Below, in pieces: positions 51,831-61,015 of a stretch of 64,000 nucleotides of DNA. How positions within the stretch are numbered: position 1 is the stretch's first letter; the number at the start of each line of letters is the position of its first letter. The DNA lies in assembly GCA_049658145.1 (NCBI GenBank), contig JBASOJ010000100.1:1-64000 (forward strand), given 5' to 3'. The notes under the pieces were generated by a model that worked only from the letters and a program-made list of their open reading frames with translations, made no database searches and was not told the origin of the DNA. The stretch comes from UBA6100 sp049658145. Lineage in GTDB: Bacteria; Actinomycetota; Coriobacteriia; Anaerosomatales; Anaerosomataceae. The translations under genes were made by a program, and so were the position numbers.

Positions 51831-52667
51831 CTACTTGCCAAGCGACACCCGGTAGACCTCGTTCCGCGGCAGCCCCAGATCGGCGGCAACCTGCCGGACC
51901 GCGTCCTTGCGCGACACGCCGTCGCCCGTGAGGACATCCAGACGCTCCCGGACCGCGCCCTCATCGAGCGTGAGTTGCTGCTGCTCGACGGGCGGCCCCA
52001 CAAGCAGCACGACCTCGCCCTTCAGCTCGCGCTCGGCGAACCGCTGCGCCAGCTCGCCCACCTCGGCCCGCGCGACCTCCTCGTGCAGTTTCGTGAGCTC
52101 GCGGGCAAGCGCGGCCTGCCGGCCGGGATACGCCTCGGCGAGTGATGCGAGCGTAGCGGCCGTACGGCCGGGTGACTCGTAGAAGATCAGCGTGGCGTCG
52201 AGGGTCGCAAGCACTTCGAGCGCACGGGACCGCTCCCCCGCCTTCCGGGGCAGGAATCCGCCGAAGTAGAAGGCGTCGGTAGTCAGACCGCTGGCGACGA
52301 GCGCCGTGAGGATAGCCGAGGGGCCGGGCAACACGTCCACACGAACACCCGCGTCGAGGCATGCGTCCACCAGGTGCTCACCCGGATCGGAGACACCGGG
52401 AGTCCCTGCGTCCGAGACCAGCGCGATCCGTTCACCCCGCTCGATCCGCTCCACGAGCTCCGGCGTCCGGGCAAGCCGGTTGTGCTCGTGATACGGCTCG
52501 AGCGGGGTGTGGATGTCGTAGCGTGACAGCAGCTTGCGCGTGACACGCGTGTCCTCGGCCTGGATGATGTCAGCGGTCCTGAGGGCGTCCAACACCCGCA
52601 GCGTCACGTCGCCCAGGTTCCCGATAGGCGTGGCGCAGACGAGCAGGACGCCGACGGGATCAGACAT
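51831..52667 (-). CDS. rsmI: 16S rRNA (cytidine1402-2'-O)-methyltransferase
   Basis: A 278-residue RsmI: VCATPIGNLGDVTLRVLDAL start, AEDTRVTRKLLSRY, SDAGTPGVSDPG, LPGPSAI, and EVVLLVGPP at the C-terminus of the tetrapyrrole-methylase-like core. A short C-terminal extension (DAVRQVAADLGLPRNEVY) is typical. It is 4 nt from the converging abrB stop and overlaps the upstream membrane gene by 8 nt. Confidence 0.96.
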   Translation of the reverse strand: MSDPVGVLLVCATPIGNLGDVTLRVLDALRTADIIQAEDTRVTRKLLSRYDIHTPLEPYHEHNRLARTPELVERIERGERIALVSDAGTPGVSDPGEHLVDACLDAGVRVDVLPGPSAILTALVASGLTTDAFYFGGFLPRKAGERSRALEVLATLDATLIFYESPGRTAATLASLAEAYPGRQAALARELTKLHEEVARAEVGELAQRFAERELKGEVVLLVGPPVEQQQLTLDEGAVRERLDVLTGDGVSRKDAVRQVAADLGLPRNEVYRVSLGK

Positions 52668-53727
52668 CTGCAGGCGGCACCTCGTCGGGAGGGATGGTGA
52701 AGCCCGCGTCCGCCGTCGGCGGCTCGGGAGCCTCCACCACCGGCGGCGCCGGCACGTCGACTAGCGGAGCCCCCGGCGCGACCCTGTACGTATCGGGAGG
52801 GGCATACGCGGGCGCCGGCTTGGCGGACGGCTCCCTGCCGGTCATCTGGCGGAAGAAGATCGTCCACGCGCTCGACATGAACGTCCCGTAGATGGCGTTG
52901 GGCACGAGCGCGACGAGCGCCATCAGCACGAACATCGCACCGGCCATGACGAACTTCTCGGCGAACGCGAACGCGATCGCCGGCACCATGAACGGCAGCG
53001 TGAAGAGCAGCATGATCATGCCGATCGCGAAGCCCGGGAGGAGCATCACGAGGAACATCACGAAGGCACCGCGCTTGGCCCACAGGTCGTCCCAACCGCG
53101 CTTGATGGCCTGGCCGAAGGTGACATCGTCAAGCACGCCGTAGCGCAGCGCGAGTTGGTAGACGATGCCGATGATGAGGCTGATCGCGATGATGAGCACG
53201 ACGAAGATCGGCAAGACGAGACACATGCCACCGGCCAGCGCGGCGCCGATGGCAGCCTCGTCGCCCGTCGCGGCACCGCCGCCGATCATCGCAACGAGTA
53301 CGAGCGACATCACCACGGCGACCACGGCCACCGGGATACCGAGCACAAAGCCGATCATGAACGTTCGGCCCCAGCGCGCGAAGCCGACACCCCAGGACGC
53401 CTTGAGTGACGGCGTACGGCCTTCGGCGGCTTCGTTCGCACCATGCACCAGGCCGCCCTGCGCAGCGATCGAGAGGATCCACCACACGACGCCGATGACC
53501 ACCAGCAGGCCGACGGCGACCGCGATGAGCGCAACGTTCTCGGTGGCCCAGCGAGTGAGCTGGTCCACCGATGGGGAGGAGCCAGCGCCGGTGTTGCCCG
53601 AGTAGTTGCTGCTTCCCCCGATCGAACTGCCCCCGCTGCCCGCGCCGGCGAACAGGCCGAGCACCCAGAGCATCTTGTACTTCCAGGTGACGTTCCACGC
53701 CTTCTTGAGGATGCCGAAGTAGTCCAC
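52660..53727 (-). CDS. polytopic membrane protein of unknown function
   Basis: A 355-residue protein. After a short amphipathic start (VDYFGILKKAWNVTWKYK), it has a Gly/Ser-rich loop and about six membrane helices. A repeated element resembles the glycerophosphodiester phosphodiesterase membrane-domain/DUF7544 type (FGQAIKRGWDDLWAKRGAF). The tail is Pro-rich and cytoplasmic (VPAPPVVEAPEPP). GTG 53727 has AGGAG 7 nt upstream. No enzymatic motif is visible. Confidence 0.75.
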   Translation of the reverse strand: MDYFGILKKAWNVTWKYKMLWVLGLFAGAGSGGSSIGGSSNYSGNTGAGSSPSVDQLTRWATENVALIAVAVGLLVVIGVVWWILSIAAQGGLVHGANEAAEGRTPSLKASWGVGFARWGRTFMIGFVLGIPVAVVAVVMSLVLVAMIGGGAATGDEAAIGAALAGGMCLVLPIFVVLIIAISLIIGIVYQLALRYGVLDDVTFGQAIKRGWDDLWAKRGAFVMFLVMLLPGFAIGMIMLLFTLPFMVPAIAFAFAEKFVMAGAMFVLMALVALVPNAIYGTFMSSAWTIFFRQMTGREPSAKPAPAYAPPDTYRVAPGAPLVDVPAPPVVEAPEPPTADAGFTIPPDEVPPADV

Positions 53728-53764
53728 TCGATGGCTCCTGTCCGCGGTGACGGCTCGAGACCGT

Positions 53765-54871
53765 CTAGTCCACTGTGACCAGTTCGTAGGTCCTTGTACC
53801 CAAACCCATCTCCTCGGCATAGGCTATCGCGTGCGTGCCGTCCACGCCCGTGATCGCCGAGAACTTGTCGCTCCCGGCCCCCATGCCCTCTCCGCGCGAG
53901 CCTGCAAGCCCGGGTGCGGCGTTGATCATATCGTAGGCGGCCTGCTCGATCGCCACGATGTCTGTCGAGGCGAGCACGCCCAGGTCCGGCACGATCGGTG
54001 CGTCCGAGAAGCTCCAGCAGTCGCAGTCGGGTGAGACGGCCGTGACGAACGAAAGATACACGACCTTGCCCTCCTTGCCTGCGAGTGCACCCGCCACATG
54101 CTCGACGATCTTCTCCTGCAGCCCGGTGGCGTCGGTCTTCCACTGCGTCGCGATCGCACCGTACGGACACGCCGCCACGCACTCGCCGCAGCCGTAGCAG
54201 ACGGCGTAGTCGACCTCGGCAACCCGATCAGGGCCGATGGTGATGGCGTTGACCGGGCACCACTTCACGCAGCGCCCACACGCCGTGCAGGTCTCGGCCG
54301 TGACCTCAGGCCTGAAATCGGCGTGCATGCGCTGCTTGGCCGAGCGGCACCCGAGCCCCATGCCCACGTTCTTGAGAGCTCCGCCGAAGCCGGTGGCCTC
54401 ATGCCCCTTCACGTGTGTCACGACCACCATCGCGTCAGCATGGACCGCCGCCGCGCCGATGCGCACGCTCTCGAAGTGTCGTCCGCGAACCGGCACATCC
54501 ACCGCCTCGCGCCCGTCGAGCCCGTCGGCGATGACGAGCGGCGCCTCCACGGTGGCGAACGAGAAGCCATTGTGTATCGCGCACGTCAGATGGTCCACAG
54601 CGTTCGCCCGCTGGCCGCTGTAGAGCGTGTTGGCGTCGGTCAGGAACGGTCTGCCGTTCGCTGCGCGGATGCGCTTCACGATCTCGCGGATGTAGATGGG
54701 GTGCACGAAGCCGGTGTTGCCCTGCTCGCCGAAGTGCATCTTCACAGCCACGAGGTCGTTCTCGGCGATGGCCCCGGCAAGTCCTGCCCGACCGAGCAGG
54801 CTTCCCGCGCGCGTGACCATGCTGCGCTTCATCTGCGAGCGCATGGGTGCGAAGTAGACGGTCGCGCTCAT
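53765..54871 (-). CDS. DUF362 domain protein with two 4Fe-4S clusters
   Basis: A 368-residue protein: DUF362 region (about 25-190, with VAVKMHFGEQGNTGF and HVKGHEATGFGGALKN), then a bacterial ferredoxin insert with CTACGRCVKWCP and CYGCGECVAACP, two complete 4Fe-4S motifs, and a C-terminal DUF362 remainder. Such proteins occur in anaerobes as presumed electron carriers; the reaction is unknown. It overlaps the ROK gene by 4 nt (ATGA). Confidence 0.9.
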   Translation of the reverse strand: MSATVYFAPMRSQMKRSMVTRAGSLLGRAGLAGAIAENDLVAVKMHFGEQGNTGFVHPIYIREIVKRIRAANGRPFLTDANTLYSGQRANAVDHLTCAIHNGFSFATVEAPLVIADGLDGREAVDVPVRGRHFESVRIGAAAVHADAMVVVTHVKGHEATGFGGALKNVGMGLGCRSAKQRMHADFRPEVTAETCTACGRCVKWCPVNAITIGPDRVAEVDYAVCYGCGECVAACPYGAIATQWKTDATGLQEKIVEHVAGALAGKEGKVVYLSFVTAVSPDCDCWSFSDAPIVPDLGVLASTDIVAIEQAAYDMINAAPGLAGSRGEGMGAGSDKFSAITGVDGTHAIAYAEEMGLGTRTYELVTVD

Positions 54872-55845
54872 CGGTGCAGCCCCTCTCGTGAGTCATGTTC
54901 ATCGAACGCGAGTGCAGCGGCCCCGAGCACGCCGGCATCGTTGCCGAGCTCGGCCTGCACCATACGCACGTCCCGACGGCCCGCAAGCGCCTTCGCACCG
55001 ATGACTTCGGCGGCGCGCTCCACGAGAAAGCCGCACGACTCGCCGATCCCGCCGCCCACGACGATGAGTTTCGGGTTCAACAGGTTCACGATGCCGACGA
55101 GGGCTTCACCCAGCACCTCACCGGCGTCAAGCAGGATCCCCCGCGCGATCTCATCCCCCTTGAGGGCGGCATTGATCACGCTTTCGGCGCTCACTGCCGC
55201 GGCGTCCCCGCCGGCCTCGGCCCGGATCGCGTTCGCTTTGTACTCCTCGGCGGCGGCCCGTCCGCGCACGGCGATGGCAGGCCTGCCGAGGAAGGACTCG
55301 ATGTGACCGTTGCCGCCGCACGGGCACGGCGGACCGTCAAGTTGCACGACCATGTGGCCGATCTCGCCGCCAAGGCCACGGGAGCCGCGATACGGCTCAC
55401 CGTCGAGAAACAGCGCACCGCCCACGCCAGTGCCGAGTGTGATCATCACGAAATCCCGAACGCCCTTGGCCGCGCCGAACCGGCTCTCGCCGATGCCGGC
55501 GCAGTTGCCGTCGTTGTCGATGGTGACCGAGTGCTTCACGCGCGACATGATGAGCGAGCGCATGTCCACGCCCGCGAGCGGCAGGTTGGTGCAGAACTCC
55601 ACCGTCTGCTTGAGGAAGTCGATCTGTGCGGGGAGACCGACGCCGATGCCGGCGATCTCCCCGGGATGCACGGTGACCGCCACCTCTTCGATGAGATCGA
55701 TGATCGTATCCACCACGGCGAAGGGTCCGGCGTCGGCGGGCGTCAGCGCACGGACCTCTTTGATCATGCGCCCCTTGCGCTCCACCAGGCCCGCGGCGAT
55801 CCGCGTGCCCCCGACGTCGACACCGATGGCATATGACGTCCGCAT
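54868..55845 (-). CDS. ROK family sugar kinase (glucokinase-type)
   Basis: A 325-residue ROK kinase. ATP-binding GVDVGGTRIAAGLV, active-site Asp in TIDNDGNCAGIGE, GTGVGGALF, and the structural zinc motif CPCGGNGHIE. No DNA-binding N-terminus is present, so it is an enzyme, probably phosphorylating glucose. ATG 55845 has GGGAGG 5 nt upstream. Confidence 0.9.
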   Translation of the reverse strand: MRTSYAIGVDVGGTRIAAGLVERKGRMIKEVRALTPADAGPFAVVDTIIDLIEEVAVTVHPGEIAGIGVGLPAQIDFLKQTVEFCTNLPLAGVDMRSLIMSRVKHSVTIDNDGNCAGIGESRFGAAKGVRDFVMITLGTGVGGALFLDGEPYRGSRGLGGEIGHMVVQLDGPPCPCGGNGHIESFLGRPAIAVRGRAAAEEYKANAIRAEAGGDAAAVSAESVINAALKGDEIARGILLDAGEVLGEALVGIVNLLNPKLIVVGGGIGESCGFLVERAAEVIGAKALAGRRDVRMVQAELGNDAGVLGAAALAFDEHDSREGLHR

Positions 55846-55912
55846 CAAGACCTCCCGACCGTGAGCAGGACACACACGCCCCTGATGATAGCAGGCGGCG
55901 TCGGCCCGCCTC

Positions 55913-56404
55913 TCAGTACTCCCAGATGACACCCTTGCTCTTGATCAGCCCGAGATCCCGCATGGATTCGAACATGCGCACCTCGGTCACACCGAAGAGG
56001 CCAGCAAGGTAGCGGTAGTCGTTGAACCACTTCTGCGCCTGGTCCCGAACCATGAACGCGGGGGTTTCGAGTTCGGCAGCTATGAAGTCGGCCCCCAGGT
56101 GCGGACCGGCGTCCCGAGGATACCCGGCACCCGGCATGGCCATCACGATAAGGATGTGCCCGAGCAGGTGCGCGACGCCGACGCGCCGGATCGCCTGTGG
56201 ACGCGCTGCATTGACGAGGATCATCGGCAACCCGTCCTCGTAGATGAGGGCAGCCGTGAACCACAGGGGCAGGTCGAACGCGACGATCGGCACGCCCAGA
56301 TGGGCAGCGACCGCCTCGATCTCCACAGGCGGCTCGAGGAAACCCACAGCGCGCAGCTCGTCCTCCACCAGCCGTCTGTACTCTTGCTCGCCCTGGAGTG
56401 TCAC
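55913..56404 (-). CDS. ImmA/IrrE-like protein with degenerate zinc motif
   Basis: About 163 residues. The centre resembles an IrrE/ImmA metallopeptidase (RRVGVAHLLGHILI), followed by the expected downstream pattern: AAELETP, then a helical region RYLAGLFGVTEVRMFESMRDLGLI. The canonical HExxH is HLLGH here, so the catalytic Glu is missing while both His remain. GTG 56404 has AAGG 5-6 nt upstream; a TTG at 56476 is in frame. No XRE regulator is next to it, unlike classical ImmA/ImmR pairs. Activity as a protease is doubtful. Confidence 0.65.
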   Translation of the reverse strand: MTLQGEQEYRRLVEDELRAVGFLEPPVEIEAVAAHLGVPIVAFDLPLWFTAALIYEDGLPMILVNAARPQAIRRVGVAHLLGHILIVMAMPGAGYPRDAGPHLGADFIAAELETPAFMVRDQAQKWFNDYRYLAGLFGVTEVRMFESMRDLGLIKSKGVIWEY

Positions 56405-56545
56405 AAGACCCTTCTGGTTGCGTCGGAAGCGGTTAGGATATAGGTACGCATGAAGTATCGGTCGTTTCGGCTCCAATGTGCACCTGCGTCACAAATCCGA
56501 CACTGCCGATATACCCGTTAGTGCCGACGGGCGAGAGGAGTCGTG

Positions 56546-58429
56546 GTGAATCGCGCGCGCGGTGGCGTCACCGCGATTGCCGAGGACCTGCTCAGGCTGC
56601 TGTCCGCAGCCATCAGTGCCGTACGCCTCTATCCCGCAGCCAGTCCGCTGCGCGTTCAGGCGATCACGCGGTTCACCACCGAGGCCGGACGGGCGAGTGC
56701 CAGCAACGGCCCGGTACAGTTCAAGGTCGACCGTGGTCGCTTCATCCTCGGTGAGACCGCCATCGGAGAGAACCTGCCGCAAGTCGCCGCGCTCGCGGAG
56801 ACCCTTCACGCGCTGCAGGTCGGCCAGTTGATCATCGCGCCGGGGATCACGCAGTCCGAGGTGGCGAGCTTCCTCGACGTGATCGGCGGCGACGCCCATG
56901 CCGTGCGCGCCGGAGGAGGCGTTCGCTCAGCGTTGCTGGCGGCAGGCGTCGCCAACATCGCGGTCGTCGAAGTCACACTCCGCGCGTCATCTGAGGAGGG
57001 GCTCCTCGGGCTGGACCTCACGACCGCACCGCTCGAAGACATCGCGCGCGAGCTGTCCGGCGCGGTCGAGCAGTGGGCCGACCCCGCCACCGGCGATCAG
57101 GACCTCATCGGAGAAGCGGTCGGACGGCTCGAGCCTGCGGCGCGCGATCTTGCGATGCGCCGGTGCGCCGAAGCGCTCATGCTGCTCGACGAGAAGACGC
57201 GCCTCAGGATGCTCTCCTCGGCGATGCCGGCCGATGAGGGTAAGCCGCAGATGGACGGCATGCTCGAGGTGGTCGCTCACATGCCGCCAGCGGCGCTCGC
57301 ACGGCTGCTTCGTCTGACTGCCGAAAGCCAGGGTGCCGAGAACGACTCCCTGCTTGGCGCGATCGAATTCCCGCCCGAACTCGCGGCGGAGCTCGCGCGC
57401 CTGCTGCGCCCGTCGCCCCAGACCGAAGCCGAGCGAGGCGTCCCGCCCGAGGCGGACGTCTCCGGCATCGTGCACGAGATCGAGACGGCCGACGAGCAGG
57501 ACATCGAACACATCAGCACGCTGGTGCACGCAACGACGGCGTACTCCGCCGCTGCCCGCGGACTGTCGACCACGCTCCAGATGGCACACGATCGACCGAG
57601 CGAGGACAGCGTGAAGGCCGTCACCGAGGCCATCAAGCCGGCAGCGAACCTCGGCGCTCTCGAGGAGCTGGCGAGCGCCGCCGCCCTGATTCGCACGCTG
57701 GGTGAGAACCCCGCGCTCTCGGCAGCCGTTCAAAGCGCCCACGCCGCGCTCGTCGAGCCGGCGCTGCTGGAGTCGTGCGCGCACAGGCTGGCGACCGACC
57801 CGGCGAACACCGCGGCGCGCACCCTGCTCCGGGAGGCCGGACCTGCGGGTGCCGAGGCGCTCGTGACGGTGTACCTCAGTGCGAGTGAGCTGCAGCGGGC
57901 AAACCTGTTGCCCTCGGCGGCGGAGATGCCAGAGAGTATCGCCCCCGCGGCCGGCCGCGTGCTGCGCGCGGGAGATGCCCGGTCGGCCTCGGCGGTGCTG
58001 CGACTGCTCGGGTCGATGGGGTCGAGGCGGCTTGCGCCCACCATCGCGGCGGGCCTCGAGCACCTGGACGGCCGCGTGCGCGAATCCGCTGTCATCGCAC
58101 TCGCCGACAGCCCGAGCAGCGAGAGCACGCAGCTGCTGATGAAGGCACTCGCGCACTGGGATCCCGGGACGCGGCGTGTCGCCGCACGTGAGATCGGCCG
58201 AACGGGAAACACGGAGGCGCTTCCTGCCCTGATGAGGATCATGGCCGAAGTGAGCCTTTTCGAGAGGAACTACGAGCTCAAGAAAGAAGTACTTAAGAGC
58301 CTGGAGTCTCTACATTCGCCCCAGGCCGTGCCCGTATTGCGCCGACTCGCCCATCGAGGGTTCATCATCGGTAAGAAGAACAGGGAGCTGCGCTACCTCG
58401 CGCAGCGGGTACTCGAATCGCTGGAGTGA
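56546..58429 (+). CDS. HEAT-repeat protein with N-terminal domain shared with downstream HD-GYP protein
   Basis: A 627-residue cytoplasmic protein. Residues ~10-150 form a domain whose opening (SAAISAVRLYPAASPLRVQAI) matches the N-terminus of the next protein. A long helical middle follows. The last ~165 residues are HEAT/armadillo-like repeats (VRESAVIALADS, TRRVAAREIGRTGN, PVLRRLAHRG). GTG 56546 has AGGAG 5 nt upstream. No catalytic motif is visible, so a scaffold role is inferred. It lies 9 nt before the HD-GYP gene. Confidence 0.8.
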   Translation: MNRARGGVTAIAEDLLRLLSAAISAVRLYPAASPLRVQAITRFTTEAGRASASNGPVQFKVDRGRFILGETAIGENLPQVAALAETLHALQVGQLIIAPGITQSEVASFLDVIGGDAHAVRAGGGVRSALLAAGVANIAVVEVTLRASSEEGLLGLDLTTAPLEDIARELSGAVEQWADPATGDQDLIGEAVGRLEPAARDLAMRRCAEALMLLDEKTRLRMLSSAMPADEGKPQMDGMLEVVAHMPPAALARLLRLTAESQGAENDSLLGAIEFPPELAAELARLLRPSPQTEAERGVPPEADVSGIVHEIETADEQDIEHISTLVHATTAYSAAARGLSTTLQMAHDRPSEDSVKAVTEAIKPAANLGALEELASAAALIRTLGENPALSAAVQSAHAALVEPALLESCAHRLATDPANTAARTLLREAGPAGAEALVTVYLSASELQRANLLPSAAEMPESIAPAAGRVLRAGDARSASAVLRLLGSMGSRRLAPTIAAGLEHLDGRVRESAVIALADSPSSESTQLLMKALAHWDPGTRRVAAREIGRTGNTEALPALMRIMAEVSLFERNYELKKEVLKSLESLHSPQAVPVLRRLAHRGFIIGKKNRELRYLAQRVLESLE

Positions 58430-58438
58430 CGAGAAGAC

Positions 58439-59929
58439 ATGACCGAAGGGGGATTCGGAGTGACCGACAACACGGAGCGCCTCGAGACAGCGGAGGAGAT
58501 CGCAACGCTCGCCGCACCTGCGGCACGGGCCCCCTTTGCCACCGCCAAGCGCCTCGATGCCGCGCGCAGCGTCGCCCGCGCACTGGCCGTGGCGCTGAAC
58601 AACGCCGCGCTGTATCCGGCAAGCCATCCACTGGTGGTGCAGTCGATGCAGGAGTTCGCGGACGCCGTATCCGCCATCATGGACCTCGGATTCGAAGAGG
58701 TCACCGTGAACGTCTACAAGGCGACCCTCTTCATCGAGAACCAGGTCCTCCCCGAGGAGAGCGTCACGTACCGCAAGCTGATCGAAGACCTGCTGGCGCG
58801 CGGGGTCTCGGCGATCACGCTGTCGTTCGGCTTCACGCCCGTCGATGCGTCGGCGATCGCCGCGATGGTCAACGCCACCGAGATCACCACGATCGATCAG
58901 GCCCGAACGTTCCTCGAGAGCCTTGGCGCATCGAACGTCACCGTTGCCGAGACCACTGATCTCGACGACCCGGTACGCGAGGCCGAGGAGCGGGCGAACA
59001 AGGCCGCCGGCAAGGAGACCTACGACCGTGGCGTGACCCTCATGCGCGACGTCGAGACCCAGGCCAAGCTCGGCAAGGTGTTCGAGATCGAACCGCTGCA
59101 GCACATGGTCAGCGCCTTGCTCGACACGCTGTTCAAGGATCCTGCGGCCATCCTCGGCCTCACCGCCATCAAGGGACATGACGACTACACGCTCAACCAC
59201 TCGCTCAACGTGTGCATCATCTCGATCTCACTCGGCGCGTCGCTCGGTCTGGACGGTGAGTCGCTCAAGTCACTCGGCCTGTCGGCGCTGCTCTACGACC
59301 TCGGCAAGGTCCGCATCCCGGAGGACATCCTCAACAAGGAGGGCCCGCTGACGGCCGATGAGTGGCAGATCGTGAAGAGCCACACGACCGAAGGCGCCGA
59401 CCTGCTCAAGCGCATCCAGCTCGTCGACCAGATGCCGATGGTGGTGGCATACGAGCACCACCAGCGTCACGACCTGCAGGGCTATCCCGCACCGAGCGCA
59501 CCGCAGGAGCAGCACCTGTTCTCCAAGGTGGTCGCGCTGTGCGATGCGTACGACGCGATGACCACGCGTCGTCCGTTCCGGCGCGAGATCCGCCCGGACA
59601 AGGCGCTCGCCGTGCTGATGCAGGGCCGGGCCAAGGCGTACGACCCGAGCGTCACCAAGGCGCTCGTGGCGATGCTGGGCATCTACCCGATGGGCGCCGT
59701 CGTCACGCTAGACGACAAGTCGACCGCGGTGGTGTTCCGCGTGAACAAGGATGACCTCCTGCGCCCCCGCGTGAAGCGCGTGATCGATGCCGAAGGCCGG
59801 TGGCTCGTGGACCCCGAGACGGTGGACCTGCGCCTCATCAACCCGGAGACGGGCACGTACGACCGCACGATCACCGAATGCATCCCCGCGAGCGACGCGG
59901 GGATCGACGACGTCTGGCAGTACCTGTAG
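58439..59929 (+). CDS. degenerate HD-GYP domain protein
   Basis: A 496-residue protein. The N-terminal domain (about 40-175, LNNAALYPASHPLVVQSM) is related to that of the HEAT protein. An HD-GYP domain follows (about 235-400). Most metal ligands are present: His254 (NHSLN), a His in KSH, His340/His341 (YEHHQRHDLQGYP) and Asp in LCDAYDAM. The eponymous HD pair is Tyr286-Asp287 (LLYDLGK), so one metal His is lost. c-di-GMP hydrolysis may be weak or absent, with binding retained. A C-terminal ~90-residue beta extension with unknown role completes it. A GTG at 58460 is an alternative start. Confidence 0.88.
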   Translation: MTEGGFGVTDNTERLETAEEIATLAAPAARAPFATAKRLDAARSVARALAVALNNAALYPASHPLVVQSMQEFADAVSAIMDLGFEEVTVNVYKATLFIENQVLPEESVTYRKLIEDLLARGVSAITLSFGFTPVDASAIAAMVNATEITTIDQARTFLESLGASNVTVAETTDLDDPVREAEERANKAAGKETYDRGVTLMRDVETQAKLGKVFEIEPLQHMVSALLDTLFKDPAAILGLTAIKGHDDYTLNHSLNVCIISISLGASLGLDGESLKSLGLSALLYDLGKVRIPEDILNKEGPLTADEWQIVKSHTTEGADLLKRIQLVDQMPMVVAYEHHQRHDLQGYPAPSAPQEQHLFSKVVALCDAYDAMTTRRPFRREIRPDKALAVLMQGRAKAYDPSVTKALVAMLGIYPMGAVVTLDDKSTAVVFRVNKDDLLRPRVKRVIDAEGRWLVDPETVDLRLINPETGTYDRTITECIPASDAGIDDVWQYL

Positions 59930-59946
59930 AGTCCGCGACTACCGAA

Positions 59947-59984
59947 CACAAAGAGCGCGTCCCCGACGGGACGCGCTCTTTGTG
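59947..59984 (+). terminator. terminator after the HD-GYP gene
   Basis: A perfect 17-bp stem (CACAAAGAGCGCGTCCC) with a 4-nt loop CGAC, 17 nt after the stop; the arm end TTTGTG provides a modest T-run. It also faces the converging lipoprotein gene. Confidence 0.85.
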
Positions 59985-60009
59985 TCTGCCGGACCGCTCC
60001 GACCACGCC

Positions 60010-60345
60010 CTACTGCAGGGCCCCCTCGATCTCGCTGAAGTCGGTGTCATCCGGAAGCGCCATCGCGTCGAGCTCACGCTCGATCGCGGCGAGCTCGGCC
60101 GCTAGTTCGTCTTGCTCGGAGGGCGAGATGCTCGTTCCCGAGCCGGTGGAGGCGCCGCTGCCATCAGCTGTCGCATCGTCGCCCGTTGCGGCTGGCACAT
60201 CGGAAGTCGCGGTGTCCTCGACGGCAGCCGATGACGAGGCGGCCTCGCGAGAGGTCGCCTCGTCAGCCGCATCAGGGCTGCTGCATCCGGTCACAGCCAC
60301 CATCACAAGCGACAGCGCAACGACCGCAGCGAACATCCGCGCCAT
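60010..60345 (-). CDS. small lipoprotein
   Basis: A 111-residue lipoprotein (lipobox VTGC, Cys 21). The rest is low-complexity Ala/Ser/Thr/Asp, ending in a short helix (DELAAELAAIERELDAM). No domain recognised. Its start overlaps the stop of the upstream coiled-coil gene by 1 nt. Confidence 0.75.
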   Translation of the reverse strand: MARMFAAVVALSLVMVAVTGCSSPDAADEATSREAASSSAAVEDTATSDVPAATGDDATADGSGASTGSGTSISPSEQDELAAELAAIERELDAMALPDDTDFSEIEGALQ

Positions 60346-60905
60346 TAGACGTCCGTCCCCTCGTCCAGGTCCTCGGCGATGCCACGCAGCAATCTCGCGG
60401 CCTCACTGAGCTGGATCCGTGCCTGGTTCATCGTAGCGACGGCGGTTCGGGCCTGAACACGAGCCTGTACGAACGCGCCGCGCGGGTAGGCGGCGTCGGG
60501 CACTCCGCGGAACATCTCTGCTGCGGTCTGCTCCTGCTCGCGCGCCTGCGTCATGAGCTGCTCGCACTCCTGGAGCATCTCACGCACCCGGGCCACGTCG
60601 CCACCCGCCTGCTCGACCACACCGGCGAGTTCCATGATCCGCTCGCGGCGCCGCTCCATCGTCTGAAGCGCCTGGTCGAACCGCTGTGCCCTGCGCTGCA
60701 GCGCAGTCTCGACGCGTGTCCGAAGCGCGTCGCCGGCGGTTCCTGCGGCGGCCACGGGACCGAAGCTGCCACCGCCGCCGGAAACCTCTCCATCACCGTA
60801 CGCGCCCGTGGAACCCTGCCATCCGAATGCGGCGGCAGGCAGTATCAGCGCTATCACCAGCAACACGGTGATGCCGGCTGACATGGTCTTCATCGATCTG
60901 CTCAT
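60345..60905 (-). CDS. exported coiled-coil protein
   Basis: A 186-residue protein with a signal peptide (TVLLVIALILPAAAFG) and a Gly-rich linker, then two helical hairpins (about 60-175) rich in Arg/Gln/Glu (RRAQRFDQALQTMERRRERI). It resembles CpxP/Spy-type helical exported proteins only in general character; I do not recognise the family. ATG 60905 follows GGGTGAG; GTG 60911 is also possible. It lies 110 bp after the sensor kinase gene. Confidence 0.65.
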   Translation of the reverse strand: MSRSMKTMSAGITVLLVIALILPAAAFGWQGSTGAYGDGEVSGGGGSFGPVAAAGTAGDALRTRVETALQRRAQRFDQALQTMERRRERIMELAGVVEQAGGDVARVREMLQECEQLMTQAREQEQTAAEMFRGVPDAAYPRGAFVQARVQARTAVATMNQARIQLSEAARLLRGIAEDLDEGTDV

Positions 60906-61015
60906 CTGCACTCACCCCATCGATACCAGCGCCTTACGCGCCCGGCCATCTCATCTAACACGTTCACTATCGACCCCACGGGTTGACGCTGCGTGGAGCG
61001 CACGTTGAGATACGG

